DNA from: an uncultured Chlorobiaceae bacterium
GTDB lineage: Bacteria > Bacteroidota > Chlorobiia > Chlorobiales > Chlorobiaceae
DNA length: 36,949 bases
Direction of reading: 5' to 3'
NCBI GenBank assembly: GCA_903865705.1
Contig: CAIPKT010000057.1
Location: forward strand, 1-36,949
Shown: positions 9,101-16,908 of the stretch, one piece after another
How the letters are laid out: the number at the start of each line of letters is the position of its first letter
Numbering within the stretch: position 1 is the first letter of the stretch
Made by a program: the position numbers and the translations under genes
The notes under the pieces: model-generated
Seen by the model: only the letters and a program-made list of their open reading frames with translations
Databases searched by the model: none
What the model was told of the DNA's origin: nothing

Positions 9101-9309
9101 ACCGCCACATCGGGGTTGAGCCGCAACAGGGCCAGACGCAAGCGGGTTTTAAGCACCACTTCCGCTTTGGTCTCACGGCCAAGCGGGCTTACACCGTGGT
9201 CGAACTCCCGATAGGCGTTGAAACTCTCCCAGCCGAGCGTCGAGAGCAAGGCAATGGCTGGCTGCTCAACCAGAGCATCTTCGGTGTATCCGCCTGGAGG
9301 TGGTGTCAT
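6148..9309 (-). CDS. hsdR: Type I restriction enzyme, HsdR endonuclease/translocase subunit
   Basis: The 1053-residue protein has the full type I R-subunit plan. An N-terminal PD-(D/E)xK nuclease carries D152 and the ELK triad at 166-168 (LLFIELKAT). The first helicase lobe has Walker A TQGSGKS (302-308) and DEAH at 404-407. Then come AFTGTPLI (motif III) and motifs V-VI in MWMTGFDVPSCSTLYLDKP and QTIARANRVF. The C-terminal helical region joins HsdM. It works with HsdM and HsdS to translocate and cut DNA lacking the host methylation. The start ATG overlaps the stop of the 63-codon ORF by ATGA. No frameshift or lost catalytic residue is visible. Confidence 0.95.
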   Translation of the reverse strand: MTPPPGGYTEDALVEQPAIALLSTLGWESFNAYREFDHGVSPLGRETKAEVVLKTRLRLALLRLNPDVAVESIHLAIEELTRDRSRMAPVAANREIYLLLKSGIRVSVVDPDGDGDTVEVVRVVDWENALNNDFLLCSQFWVTGEMHTRRADLVGFVNGLPLLFIELKATHRRLEAAWKDNLRDYKDTVPQLFWANALIIISNGSQSRLGTLSAGWEHFADWKKIGSESEAGQVSLETMLRGVCDPARFLDLVENFTLFQEAPGGLIKLTAKNHQYLGVNNALEALADIRQREGKLGVFWHTQGSGKSISMMFFAQKVLRKVPGNWTFVVVTDRQELDGQIYKHFASAGVVTENGAQAESSRHLRQLLTEDHRYVFTLIHKFRTENGEAHPMLSDRRDIIVITDEAHRSQYDTLAMNMRTALPNASFLAFTGTPLIIGEEKTRQVFGEYVSVYDFQQSVADGATVPLYYENRIPELQLVNENLNEDMERLLEAAELDEAQEKKLEREFAREYHLITRDDRLERVAKDLVEHFTGRGFQGKGMMICIDKATAIKMYDKVNKHWTAKIASLQAELMRSIDAERRDINDRIARMKETDMAVVVSQGQNEIADMNEKGLDIRRHRKRMVDEDLEKKFKDPDDPFRLVFVCAMWMTGFDVPSCSTLYLDKPMRNHTLMQTIARANRVFPDKISGLIVDYAGVFRNLEKALAIYGVGGGCGKKPVEDKSALVVALRQGLEETRSLCTQQGVNLASIQNAEGFSRVDLLDNAVEALIASEEVKRRYLDLTNTVQRLYKAVLPDLRAHEFAVEVSPIKVIADKIRALVPSADITQVMEQVEALLDQSIATEGYVIREVSDPDNDEHLIDLSSIDFDKLAEKFKTSRKRTLNEKLKGSVGQKLMAMVRLNRTRMDYLERFQQMIAAYNAGSLNPEEFFRQLVTFAQSLNKEEKRGVSEQLTEEELALFDLLMKPPIEMSDADREKVKATAKDLLVTLKNNKLVLDWRKRQQARAAVRVAIDKILDDHLPRAYTPELFRQKSTAVFQHVYDAYYGSGRSVYAA

Positions 9310-9497
9310 GATTGGGACTCCTTTGCTGGCAAATATCGTTTCTGTGGGTCGTAAGTGCTCTTGCCAATGGCTTCACGGAACCCGGCAAACAACCCGGACA
9401 CAACCCGGACGTCCAGTGTGTCCGGGTTGATCTCAGGCTCAGGATTGAACGCAACGGTTTTTCCCTCAGGTCGGCTGAGTAACGTTTCAATTTTCAT
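9306..9497 (-). CDS. 63-residue ORF between hsdS and hsdR, possible AlbA_2 remnant
   Basis: The frame starts at ATG 9497, overlapping the hsdS stop as ATGA, and ends at 9306, overlapping the hsdR start as ATGA. It therefore sits exactly as a translationally coupled gene. The first residues, MKIETLLSRPEGKTVAFN, resemble the start of Schlafen/AlbA_2-domain regulators often encoded in hsd operons, where the stretch usually reads SRPEGKTLEFK. After about residue 17 the resemblance stops, and a repeat-rich segment follows. I infer a large in-frame deletion that left only the N-terminus and a tail; a new small peptide or a spacer ORF keeping coupling are alternatives. No function can be assigned. 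Confidence 0.55.
   Translation of the reverse strand: MKIETLLSRPEGKTVAFNPEPEINPDTLDVRVVSGLFAGFREAIGKSTYDPQKRYLPAKESQS
9379..9428. repeat. Short tandem and inverted repeat in the 63-codon ORF
   Basis: Three tandem units of 11-12 bp share the core AACCCGG (9379-9390, 9391-9401, 9402-9412). The middle unit, AACCCGGACAC, recurs as a perfect inverted copy at 9418-9428 (GTGTCCGGGTT). The repeats lie entirely within the 63-codon ORF. Confidence 0.75.
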
Positions 9498-10771
9498 GCA
9501 ACGGCCTCCTCTGGAATGGCAATATCAAGTTCGGAGACATCCACCTCGCCGGAGATGAGCCTAGGCAGCAGCATGTCGCGTGTGCGGCGAAGAGAAATGT
9601 TTTTTTTTGCCAATATAAATGATTGTTGAAAAATCGGGGCAATATGAATAGTGAATTTTGACAAGGTATCTTGATCAGGATGGGCAATTACGAAATTGTC
9701 AAAACATTTTTCAGAAACTCTTTGACGGCCTGTTGCACCCGACATACTCTTGATCGCATTGTCACGAAATTCACTGGAACGAGCCAATAAATAGACGAAC
9801 TCAGGTGATAAGCTCAACGAACGAAGAACAATGAATTCTGTAGAACCGAAAGCTACAGCCTTATCATTTGAGAGAAACTGTACATATCCTGTCTTACCAT
9901 TTTCGAGACAAGGTGTGATTCGAGCAAAGAGAGTATCAGTATTTTGAAACTTGGAACCGCTATTACCAGTCCGAGTTTCCACTTCACAAATCAACATCGA
10001 ATTATTGGCGAGTAATCCCATTGATACAAAAGGCTTTTCCCCATTTTTTGGGACGCGCACCTTTGGATTGACAGCAATCGACGTTGTAACTGCTTTCGCT
10101 TCCCATCCCTCCGGTATCATTCCCAAAGGTGAATCGACAAAGCGGGCCTGCTCATGGCCGGGAAAGCGGAACTTGACGAACCACTCACGGTAGAGGTTTT
10201 GTGCCATCTCCTCCAAAATCTTGATCCGCCGCAGGTTGTTCTCAATCAGCTCGTCGTAAGCTGAGAGGATAGCTGCGATTTTTCGTTGTGTCAGGAGTTC
10301 TGGCAGATAGATTTCCAGACAAGGGACATCTTCCAATCGCATGTGTTCAACTGTAGCGCCTGACCCATAGCCTCTGATTTGACCTTGTAAATCATCGTAC
10401 AGCAGTGCATAAAGCAAAAAATCAGCATCCAGTTTTTGTGGATTTGTTCGGAAGTGATAAAGACGTTGTCCCAAAAATATCTGGTCATCTGATCGGATTT
10501 TACCAACTTTACCCAACGGAGCCTCGCGTGTGAGTATCACGTCCCCTCTTTTTGGTATAAGGCGACGTGTCCATTTTTTATAGGTTTCCTCAGTAACACA
10601 TCGCACGTTTTCAGTGTCGATAAATCCATCACGCACGTTCGTTGTGCGGATCATCTTATATGGTGTTGGGGAGTCAACAACTGGTGCTGTGCGATTCACG
10701 CAATCCACATGAGCTTCGCATAGTTCAACAATTGGAACACGACACCACTTTTTCGAGTTTAAACTCTTCAC
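9494..10771 (-). CDS. hsdS: Type I restriction enzyme, HsdS specificity subunit
   Basis: The start is GTG 10771, behind a strong AAGGAGG site (10782-10776) and overlapping the previous stop as GTGA; a longer frame to 10825 lacks this support. The 425-residue product has two target-recognition domains. The first (about WCRVPIVELC to EIYLPELL) is followed by the central conserved helix AILSAYDELIENNLRRIKIL. The second (from GMIPEGWEAKAV to FVIAHP) is followed by a C-terminal helix ending RDMLLPRLISGEVDVSEL. It chooses the bipartite DNA site for the HsdM2S methylase and the HsdR2M2S nuclease. The actual site cannot be read from the sequence. Both halves look intact. Confidence 0.93.
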   Translation of the reverse strand: MKSLNSKKWCRVPIVELCEAHVDCVNRTAPVVDSPTPYKMIRTTNVRDGFIDTENVRCVTEETYKKWTRRLIPKRGDVILTREAPLGKVGKIRSDDQIFLGQRLYHFRTNPQKLDADFLLYALLYDDLQGQIRGYGSGATVEHMRLEDVPCLEIYLPELLTQRKIAAILSAYDELIENNLRRIKILEEMAQNLYREWFVKFRFPGHEQARFVDSPLGMIPEGWEAKAVTTSIAVNPKVRVPKNGEKPFVSMGLLANNSMLICEVETRTGNSGSKFQNTDTLFARITPCLENGKTGYVQFLSNDKAVAFGSTEFIVLRSLSLSPEFVYLLARSSEFRDNAIKSMSGATGRQRVSEKCFDNFVIAHPDQDTLSKFTIHIAPIFQQSFILAKKNISLRRTRDMLLPRLISGEVDVSELDIAIPEEAVA

Positions 10772-11088
10772 TTCCCCTCCTTCAGCAAATTGCCAACACT
10801 TCGAGCAGGCCCTTGCGCACTCCAACGTTCAATACGACACATTTCAGCATAAAAATCACGCTGCAAAGATTTTTCAAGAGGGATGATTTCACAAAAATGC
10901 GACCAACTCAATTGTTGCGACAGTGTCGCAACAATTCGCGTTCCAATTCGCCAGTAGAGCATGGTCATTGCAGCATTAACCGCCGCAGCGAGGCTCCTGC
11001 GGCTCTCTTCAATCATCCCGCGAAGCTCATCCAGAAGTGGAGGTGATACACGCATCATTCCGTCGGTCTCTCTTTGCTTGTTCGCCAT
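10768..11088 (-). pseudogene. DUF1016/YhcG-type nuclease remnant, internally deleted
   Basis: The 106-residue frame (ATG 11088, TGATG overlap with the hsdM stop) begins like the DUF1016 N-terminal domain of YhcG-type proteins: LLDELRGMIEESRR, then LYWRIGTRI. It jumps straight to IVATLSQQLSWSHFCEIIPL and RDFYAEMCRIERWS. In full-length relatives a first IVATLS-type segment follows LYWRIG, then several dozen residues, then a second copy before SWSHF, so this protein looks like the product of recombination between those two similar segments. After RWS the sequence no longer fits the family, and the C-terminal PD-(D/E)xK nuclease is absent. It remains open and coupled between hsdM and hsdS. It is very unlikely to be an active nuclease. 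Confidence 0.75.
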
Positions 11089-12638
11089 CACTCCACCTCC
11101 AGCAGCTTCACAACATTCTCCGCAATCCGCTCTTCCAGCTCCCGCGCCTCAATGTTGAGGGTTTCGAGTTCCTCGTTCAGCTCTTCAAGCCGCTCCTTAA
11201 AATCGAAGTCATCTTCAACTCTGGCGGTAACACCCACATAGCGTCCGGGGTTGAGGCTCCACCCCTGTGCTTCGATATCTTCTTTTGTGGCTATTTTGCA
11301 CAATCCGGCAATGTCGGCGTAGTGGCCATCGGGGAAGTGTTCTCCAACCAATTCGGTACTATCATGCAGGTTCTCTGTAGCTTCACCACGGTAGAGCCGG
11401 ACAATATTGGCCAGAAACTCAATTTGTGCCGGTGTCCAGTCGCGGTGAGCGCGGTCAATCTGGCGGTAGAGGTGACGAGCGTCGATGAAGAGCACCGTAT
11501 CAACCCAGTTGCTCTTGCGTTTGCCCTTGTCGAAAAACCAGAGGGTGCAGGGGAGCGTCACGGTGTAAAAGAAGTTGGAACCAACGGCGACCATCACATC
11601 CACAACACTTGCCTCAATGAGTTCACGCCGGATATCCATTTCAGAACCACGGGCATCGGATGCAGAGTTGGCCATGACAAACCCTGCTCGACCAGTTTCG
11701 TTTAGAGCACTGTAAAAGAGCTGAATCCAGAGGTAGTTGCCGTTATCGGTACGTGGCAGACCAAAGGGAAACCGCTTGTCATCCTTGAGCCGTTCCTTGT
11801 CGATTCGGTCAACGTTGAAGGGCGGATTGGCCATGACGAAGTCAAACTTTCCAATAGAGCTGTGCAGATCCTCGTAGTAAGCGTTGCCCTGACGAATATC
11901 GCCACCAAGCCCATGGACCGCAAGGTTCATCTTGCCAAGACGCACTGTCTCAGAAACCTTCTCCTGCCCGTAAACGCTCAGCTCAGCATCAGGGTTCATC
12001 TTGTGTTCACCAACAAAGCGGGCGCTCTGCACAAACATGCCGCAGGAACCGCAGGCCGGATCAAAAATACGCCCATGAAACGGTTCGATGATGCTGACAA
12101 TGAGCTGAACAATGGCGGTTGGAGTAAAGAACTCTCCCCCCTTCTGCCCCTCGCTCATGGCAAAGTGCCCAAGGAAGTATTCATAAATCTTGCCAAAAGC
12201 ATCCCCCTCAATGTCCATAGGAACAGAGTTCATGGTTTTGAGCAGCTCCTTAAGCAGGGAGTTCTCAAAACGGTTGTAGGTTTTAGGCAAAACATCCTTG
12301 AGATCCGGGTTCTCCGCTTCAATGGCCCGCATGGCCTCGTTGATTGCCGCACCAATGTTGACACTTTCAGGGAGTTGTATCAGTGTCGAAAAGCGAGCCT
12401 CCTCCGGCAGAAAGAGCACACCCTGAGCCTGGTAGTCCGCCGGGCCGATGCTGCGACGGTTCCCACCTGATCCCTCAAGCTCTTTCGCTGCTACCTGGAA
12501 CTTGTGGTCGGCAAATCGCAAAAAGACCAGCCCAAGAACTGGAACCGAGTATTCCGAAGATTTCAGCTTAGAGTTAGCCCGAAGTTCGTCTGCCGCTGCC
12601 CAAAGTCGTGATTCTATGTTGCTTCCGTTGTGGTTCAT
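11088..12638 (-). CDS. hsdM: Type I restriction enzyme, HsdM adenine methyltransferase subunit
   Basis: The product has 516 residues from ATG 12638 ([20 protein letters not shown]), the usual N-terminus of this family. An upstream in-frame GTG at 12698 would add 20 atypical residues. The N-terminal helical domain is followed by an N6-adenine methylase core with [17 protein letters not shown] motif I at 193-202 ([10 protein letters not shown]) and catalytic motif IV NPPF at 271-274. The C-terminal coiled coil contacts HsdS. Motif I normally reads GSGGMF; here the third residue is Cys, a single-base change. It is the first gene of the minus-strand operon hsdM - remnant - hsdS - ORF63 - hsdR. 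Confidence 0.95.
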   Translation of the reverse strand: MNHNGSNIESRLWAAADELRANSKLKSSEYSVPVLGLVFLRFADHKFQVAAKELEGSGGNRRSIGPADYQAQGVLFLPEEARFSTLIQLPESVNIGAAINEAMRAIEAENPDLKDVLPKTYNRFENSLLKELLKTMNSVPMDIEGDAFGKIYEYFLGHFAMSEGQKGGEFFTPTAIVQLIVSIIEPFHGRIFDPACGSCGMFVQSARFVGEHKMNPDAELSVYGQEKVSETVRLGKMNLAVHGLGGDIRQGNAYYEDLHSSIGKFDFVMANPPFNVDRIDKERLKDDKRFPFGLPRTDNGNYLWIQLFYSALNETGRAGFVMANSASDARGSEMDIRRELIEASVVDVMVAVGSNFFYTVTLPCTLWFFDKGKRKSNWVDTVLFIDARHLYRQIDRAHRDWTPAQIEFLANIVRLYRGEATENLHDSTELVGEHFPDGHYADIAGLCKIATKEDIEAQGWSLNPGRYVGVTARVEDDFDFKERLEELNEELETLNIEARELEERIAENVVKLLEVE

Positions 12639-12864
12639 GGATTGGTCTGTAGTCAGTAGTAATTTGTATATGCCGATCTTGGTGAAGTAATCTATCACTC
12701 AGTTTCATAATGTACCATAACTCTAATACAAGGTCACACGAACAAAAAAAAATCCGTTTTCTGAAGCGACACCAAAAAAAGTCTCTTATCGGTACGAATC
12801 GATGAAGCAAGCATGAAGAACACAACCGACTTTAGGGCGAAGCCTCATCGTTCAGTTCGCAAGG

Positions 12865-13165
12865 GCTCCCTTTCTTACGTCATGCCGGTGCGGGGCGGGA
12901 GCATGCTTGAAGCAAAGTGCGGCTCAATGCTACAGAAGCGAAGTCCGCACTCCAGAACCGTCATAATGATGTATTATCAATGTATTATTATCGCGCTTGC
13001 TGACAAATATTTAGCGCCAGGTGTTAAGTTTCATCCAGATTAGGTCATCCTAACCCTGATTGATATCGTCGTACAAGAGTAGTACAAATCCCTGTAGGTA
13101 AATCAGTACCAGTAATGTTCGGTGGGGTGGTCTCGCTGGGCATCATTAACCATCACTATTTGGAG
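12865..13165 (+). repeat. PEP-CTERM leader repeat, copy B
   Basis: This about 300-bp segment is homologous to 5257-5517. It precedes the second PEP-CTERM gene and carries an extra 20-odd bp between the operator block and the start codon. Between the hsdM start (12638) and this repeat, 12639-12864 contains the hsd promoter region, AT-rich but with no box I can defend. Confidence 0.75.
13040..13090 (+). promoter_or_regulatory. Putative operator pair upstream of second PEP-CTERM gene
   Basis: TTAGG-tcat-CCTAA (13040-13053) and, again thirteen bases later, CGTCGTACAAGAGTAGTAC (13067-13085) reproduce the elements at 5430-5480. The second element is identical in both copies through position 13090, and the changed base in the first lies only in its spacer. 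They lie 84 bp before the start codon. Confidence 0.45.
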
Positions 13166-13173
13166 AACTAATT

Positions 13174-13845
13174 ATGAAAAAGAGACTCTTCACCGGGTTG
13201 TCAGTTGGTATGCTGTTGTTGGTGCCGGTTGTTGCTCAAGCCACACTCACCACCTACAACGATAGGTCTGCATTCGATGCGGCAGTAGGAAGCACCCCGA
13301 TTATAAATTTTGAGGCACAGCAGAAGAACGAGTGGATTGGAGGAACCGATTATGGTGCAAACCTAACGGTTGGTGATGTGAGTTTTACTCAATTAAACGG
13401 TCAGCTTGAGGTTATATCTCCGGCTTGGTCACCACAAAATTCCAATTTCCTATACAACCCATACAACCCCAATGTTCCTCAGACATTTGTCATTAACTTT
13501 GCATCGAAAGTTTCATCTGTCGGAATGGATCTTGCGTGGGCCTGGGGTTATTGGGGTACTGGAGGCATGATGGATATTGCCTTAAATAATGGCGAATCAT
13601 TTACAAAGTATAATGTCTCTGGCCCATTGTACTATTCAGGCCTGCCCCTCGGTTTTGTTGGATTTAGTTCGGACAACCCCTTCTCTTCGATTACTATTAT
13701 CGATCCAAGCCATTCTACTAGCATTGACAACTTCGCGTACAAAACCTCCCCCAACCCCGAGCCAGCCACCATGCTGCTTCTGGGCACAGGCCTTGCCGCC
13801 CTTGCAGGAGCACGCAAGCTGAAGAAACAGCAGTTGCCTGCATAA
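13174..13845 (+). CDS. PEP-CTERM exported protein, body of unknown fold
   Basis: The 223-residue precursor starts at ATG 13174 behind TTTGGAGAA. A signal peptide (MKKRLFTGLSVGMLLLVPVV, cleavage near AQA) is followed by about 170 residues beginning TLTTYNDRSAFDAAVGSTPI and containing NFEAQQKNEW and VINFASKVSSVGMDLAWAWG. This resembles the beta-rich bodies common among PEP-CTERM proteins, but I cannot name a domain. The C-terminus has NPEPATMLLLGTG, a hydrophobic helix and ARKLKKQQLPA, a complete sorting signal for exosortase-dependent export. Its 3' third also exists as the relic at 3552-3813. Expression is probably controlled by the shared leader. Confidence 0.85.
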   Translation: MKKRLFTGLSVGMLLLVPVVAQATLTTYNDRSAFDAAVGSTPIINFEAQQKNEWIGGTDYGANLTVGDVSFTQLNGQLEVISPAWSPQNSNFLYNPYNPNVPQTFVINFASKVSSVGMDLAWAWGYWGTGGMMDIALNNGESFTKYNVSGPLYYSGLPLGFVGFSSDNPFSSITIIDPSHSTSIDNFAYKTSPNPEPATMLLLGTGLAALAGARKLKKQQLPA

Positions 13846-13865
13846 GAGAAAGCTATCGAACACGC

Positions 13866-13912
13866 GCATAAAGAGGGTCGGCAGGATCTGATTTCTTTGC
13901 CGCCTCTTATGC
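13866..13912 (+). terminator. Extended hairpin after PEP-CTERM gene
   Basis: GCATAAAGAGG (13866-13876) pairs with CCTCTTATGC (13903-13912) with one bulge, and an inner GGCA/TGCC pair extends the stem. It begins about 20 bp after the stop codon. The relic at 3552-3813 keeps only the left arm. There is no T-run. Confidence 0.4.
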
Positions 13913-14233
13913 TGCTCGCTACGCCGCCAGTATCATTGCCTCCCGTACAATGCAAACGCCACCCATAAAATTATGCGTGGACTCGCCACCCGTCACGCCT
14001 TGACCGGAGTTTTGAATAAACGCGGTTTGGGGATTCCGGCTATGCTATGGAAGAGCCTAAGAAGAATTTTACAGGAGCCACTTACATGTTTCCGTGGCGC
14101 AGTAAATAAAATCTTAACGAAAGCTGGCAGAGCGTGAGCGCAAAAGTGAAAAGAGTAGGAAAAACCTTGGCCAGGCGGTGGATTCATGCATGAAAAGCTG
14201 GTTAAGGTAACCGATGCAACTGCCGACACAGAT
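13913..14233. other. Unassigned intergenic region
   Basis: This stretch of about 320 bp holds no recognisable gene. The best plus-strand frame runs from ATG 13973 to TGA 14137 (54 codons, basic, no family resemblance), and a minus-strand frame at 13993-14229 is equally anonymous. I found no tRNA, SRP RNA, tmRNA or RNase P signature. It may be decayed coding sequence. Confidence 0.4.
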
Positions 14234-14260
14234 TAAAAAAGGCGCATTTTCATGCGCCTT
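14234..14260 (-). terminator. Rho-independent terminator of gatA-sucD
   Basis: Read on the minus strand, AAGGCGCAT-gaaa-ATGCGCCTT is a perfect stem followed by a T-run (the A-run at 14235-14240). It lies about 35 bp after the sucD stop. Confidence 0.85.
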
Positions 14261-14293
14261 AAACAATCTTACTTGTTCATTTTTTCAGTCCTC

Positions 14294-15193
14294 TTACCGA
14301 CCGAGCGCTTTCAGCATCGCTTCACCGATATCGGCAGGGCTTTGGACTACATGAATGCCCGCAGCTTCCATCGCGGCTATCTTGTCTTCGGCAGTTCCTT
14401 TCCCGCCCGATACAATAGCTCCTGCATGACCCATCCTGCGGCCGGGAGGTGCTGTACGTCCGGCAATAAATCCGATAACCGGTTTTTTGAAATATTTCTG
14501 GATATAGGCTGCGGCCTCTTCTTCTGCGCTGCCGCCTATTTCACCAATCATCACCAACCCTTCAGTTTCATCATCCTCCGCAAAAAGTTTGACGGCATCG
14601 ATAAACTGGGTGCCAATAATAGGATCACCGCCAATACCGATACAGGTTGACTGACCAAGACCAACCTGGGTAAGCTGGTGTACCGCTTCATAGGTCAGGG
14701 TTCCACTCCGTGAAACAACACCAATTGTCCCCTTTTTATGGATAAAGCCCGGCATGATACCTACCTTGGCCTCACCTGGAGTAATGACGCCCGGGCAGTT
14801 CGGCCCGATAAGAACAGCTCCCTTCTGCTTGACAAAGGCAAAAGCTTTCATCATATCGTTGACCGGAATGCCTTCAGTAATGCAGATTATCACTTTCAGC
14901 CCGGCATCAGCAGCCTCCATGATAGCATCGGCCGCAAAAGGAGCAGGAACAAAAATCACGGTTGCATTGGCTTCCGCCTTTTCAACAGCCTCACGTACCG
15001 TGTTAAAAACCGGCACTGGACGGCAAAACTTGTCTTTTTCGTTGCCATGATAAAGGATATCACCTTTTCCGGGAGTGACTCCGGCAACCACATTGGTGCC
15101 ATATTCAAGAATCTGGGAGGTATGAAAAGTACCTTCCGCACCGGTTATCCCCTGCACGAGCAGGCGGGTATTCTTGTCTACCAATACGCTCAT
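14294..15193 (-). CDS. sucD: Succinyl-CoA synthetase, alpha subunit
   Basis: The alpha subunit binds CoA and carries the phosphohistidine in the reversible reaction succinate + CoA + NTP to succinyl-CoA. In green sulfur bacteria it runs in the reductive TCA cycle direction. The 299-residue frame from ATG 15193 starts [20 protein letters not shown], with CoA-site [10 protein letters not shown] (15-24), GPNCPGVI, and the active-site loop GHAGAI with His256 (E. coli His246). The frame could extend to 15307, but those residues do not fit the family. The beta subunit gene sucC is not adjacent. It lies 61 bp after gatA and ends at a clear terminator, so it probably shares the gatA transcript. Confidence 0.95.
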   Translation of the reverse strand: MSVLVDKNTRLLVQGITGAEGTFHTSQILEYGTNVVAGVTPGKGDILYHGNEKDKFCRPVPVFNTVREAVEKAEANATVIFVPAPFAADAIMEAADAGLKVIICITEGIPVNDMMKAFAFVKQKGAVLIGPNCPGVITPGEAKVGIMPGFIHKKGTIGVVSRSGTLTYEAVHQLTQVGLGQSTCIGIGGDPIIGTQFIDAVKLFAEDDETEGLVMIGEIGGSAEEEAAAYIQKYFKKPVIGFIAGRTAPPGRRMGHAGAIVSGGKGTAEDKIAAMEAAGIHVVQSPADIGEAMLKALGR

Positions 15194-15254
15194 AATATTG
15201 TGTTGATTAGAATTAATGATTAACTCAATATACTCATCCCCTCCCCACCGAAGC

Positions 15255-16682
15255 TCAGCTAAAACGCTGAATATGCCTGGCGATCCCAAGCAGCTTTCCC
15301 TCCTCAAAAAAGTTACAGATAAGATGCATCCCGACCGGAAGGTTCAGACTGTCGAACCCAAGCGGAACACTAACCGCAGGCATGCCGACGATACTTGCCG
15401 GGACAGTGAAGACATCTGCCAGGTACATTTCAAGGGGATTTTCAGTTTTATCACCGATACCAAAAGGAGGAAAAGGCGATGTCGGGCCGGCTATGACATC
15501 AACACCCTCCAGGGCTTCACGATAGCGATCCTGAAAAACCCGGCGTACCTGCTGGGCCTTTTTATAATACGTGTCATAATAGCCAGCTGAAAGCACATAA
15601 GTACCAAGCATAATCCGGCGCTTGACCTCCCTGCCGAACCCTTCAGTCCTTGAATTCACATACATGGCCGCAAGATCTTCCGAATTTTCAGCGCGATAAC
15701 CATACCTCGCACCATCAAAACGGGCAAGATTAGATGACGCTTCAGCCGTAACAAGGATATAATAGGCCGCTATAGCATATTCACTGTCAGGAAGCGTGAT
15801 CGGAACAAGCTCTGCCCCCTGATCACGGAGTTCCGCAAGCTTTCCCTTTACCATTCGGGAAACATCCGGGTTAAGACTTTCGGGAAAATACTCTTTCGGC
15901 ACGCCGATCTTCAATCCCTCAACCGATACCGTAGCCATTTCCGAACCGTAATCCGCCACTGGATGCAACGAAGAGGTTGCATCGCGTCCATCATTGCCAG
16001 CCAAAACCCCAAGCACCAGCGCCGCATCATCACAGTTGCGTGCAAGCACACCAATTTGATCGAAAGAAGAGGCAAAGGCCACCAGGCCGTAACGGGAAAT
16101 TCTTCCATAGGTTGGTTTCAGGCCAACAATATCGCAGAACCCTGCCGGCTGCCGGACGGAGCCTCCGGTATCGGAGCCAAGAGCCACAAGGGCAAGACCG
16201 CTTGCAACTGCCGCAGCCGAACCACCCGAACTGCCGCCGGGAACCCGATTTTTATCAAACGGGTTGGGAACATTACCAAAAGCAGAATTTTCATTTGAGC
16301 TGCCCATGGCAAACTCATCCATGTTGGTTTTACCCAAAAATATAGCGTCTTCCTGCTCAAGCCGAATCACCGACGTGGCATCATAGACACTTTCATAATT
16401 TTCGAGAATTTTTGAGGCACAGGTCAGTCGCCTCCCTTTAATGGCAATATTATCTTTTATTGCCATCGGCATACCGAACAGCTTTCCGGGGATCCCCCCT
16501 TCACTGAGTTTGCGGTCGAGAGCTCTTGCCCGTTCCAATGCAGACTCGTGGAATACCGTTATGTAAATATTATCACTGCGATGACTTTCTATACGTTCCA
16601 GATAAGAACGCACGACCGCTTCGCAGGTGATCGAACGGGAGAGAAGCTTGGAGCGTAAATCTTCGTAACTACTTGATTGCAC
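15255..16682 (-). CDS. gatA: Asp-tRNA(Asn)/Glu-tRNA(Gln) amidotransferase subunit A
   Basis: GatA is the amidase that frees ammonia from glutamine so that GatB can convert misacylated Glu-tRNA(Gln) (or Asp-tRNA(Asn)). The 475-residue product has the amidase-signature triad: Lys76 in AIKDNIA, Ser151 in GGSSGGS and Ser175 in DTGGS, three residues below the S. aureus numbering. The start is GTG 16682, which gives the family N-terminus [20 protein letters not shown]; no good Shine-Dalgarno precedes it. gatB and gatC are not in the window. A promoter candidate lies at 16792-16820, and sucD follows in the same direction. Confidence 0.95.
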   Translation of the reverse strand: MQSSSYEDLRSKLLSRSITCEAVVRSYLERIESHRSDNIYITVFHESALERARALDRKLSEGGIPGKLFGMPMAIKDNIAIKGRRLTCASKILENYESVYDATSVIRLEQEDAIFLGKTNMDEFAMGSSNENSAFGNVPNPFDKNRVPGGSSGGSAAAVASGLALVALGSDTGGSVRQPAGFCDIVGLKPTYGRISRYGLVAFASSFDQIGVLARNCDDAALVLGVLAGNDGRDATSSLHPVADYGSEMATVSVEGLKIGVPKEYFPESLNPDVSRMVKGKLAELRDQGAELVPITLPDSEYAIAAYYILVTAEASSNLARFDGARYGYRAENSEDLAAMYVNSRTEGFGREVKRRIMLGTYVLSAGYYDTYYKKAQQVRRVFQDRYREALEGVDVIAGPTSPFPPFGIGDKTENPLEMYLADVFTVPASIVGMPAVSVPLGFDSLNLPVGMHLICNFFEEGKLLGIARHIQRFS

Positions 16683-16791
16683 GTCTTTTGTGAATTATTT
16701 TAAAAGGAAGTTTACTGGAACTCATCGATATTACCTCTCTGGAGAAAAATAGCTGTCAGGATGCAGTGCCTCCGTTCCGTGTAAAGTTTGT

Positions 16792-16820
16792 ATAATAAGA
16801 AATAACTCCATATTATTCAA
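16792..16820 (-). promoter_or_regulatory. Sigma-70-like promoter for gatA
   Basis: On the minus strand, TTGAAT (16820-16815) and TATTAT (16797-16792) are separated by exactly 17 bp, matching 4/6 and 5/6 of the -35 and -10 consensus. Transcription would begin near 16785, giving a leader of about 100 bases before gatA. Confidence 0.5.
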
Positions 16821-16908
16821 TTCAGGGTAGATTTAGTCTCGATAAGATTATTCATATATTCCATTACATTACTGCTCACCAGGCAATAATGACAGATCCC
16901 CGGATTTC

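Noticed and set aside
10769-10825. N-terminal extension of hsdS to an upstream start at 10825
   Set aside because: The GTG at 10771 has an AAGGAGG site and a GTGA overlap, and the extension is unlike HsdS proteins.
11037-11705. 222-codon plus-strand frame opposite hsdM
   Set aside because: It overlaps the conserved C-terminal half of HsdM and has no family resemblance.
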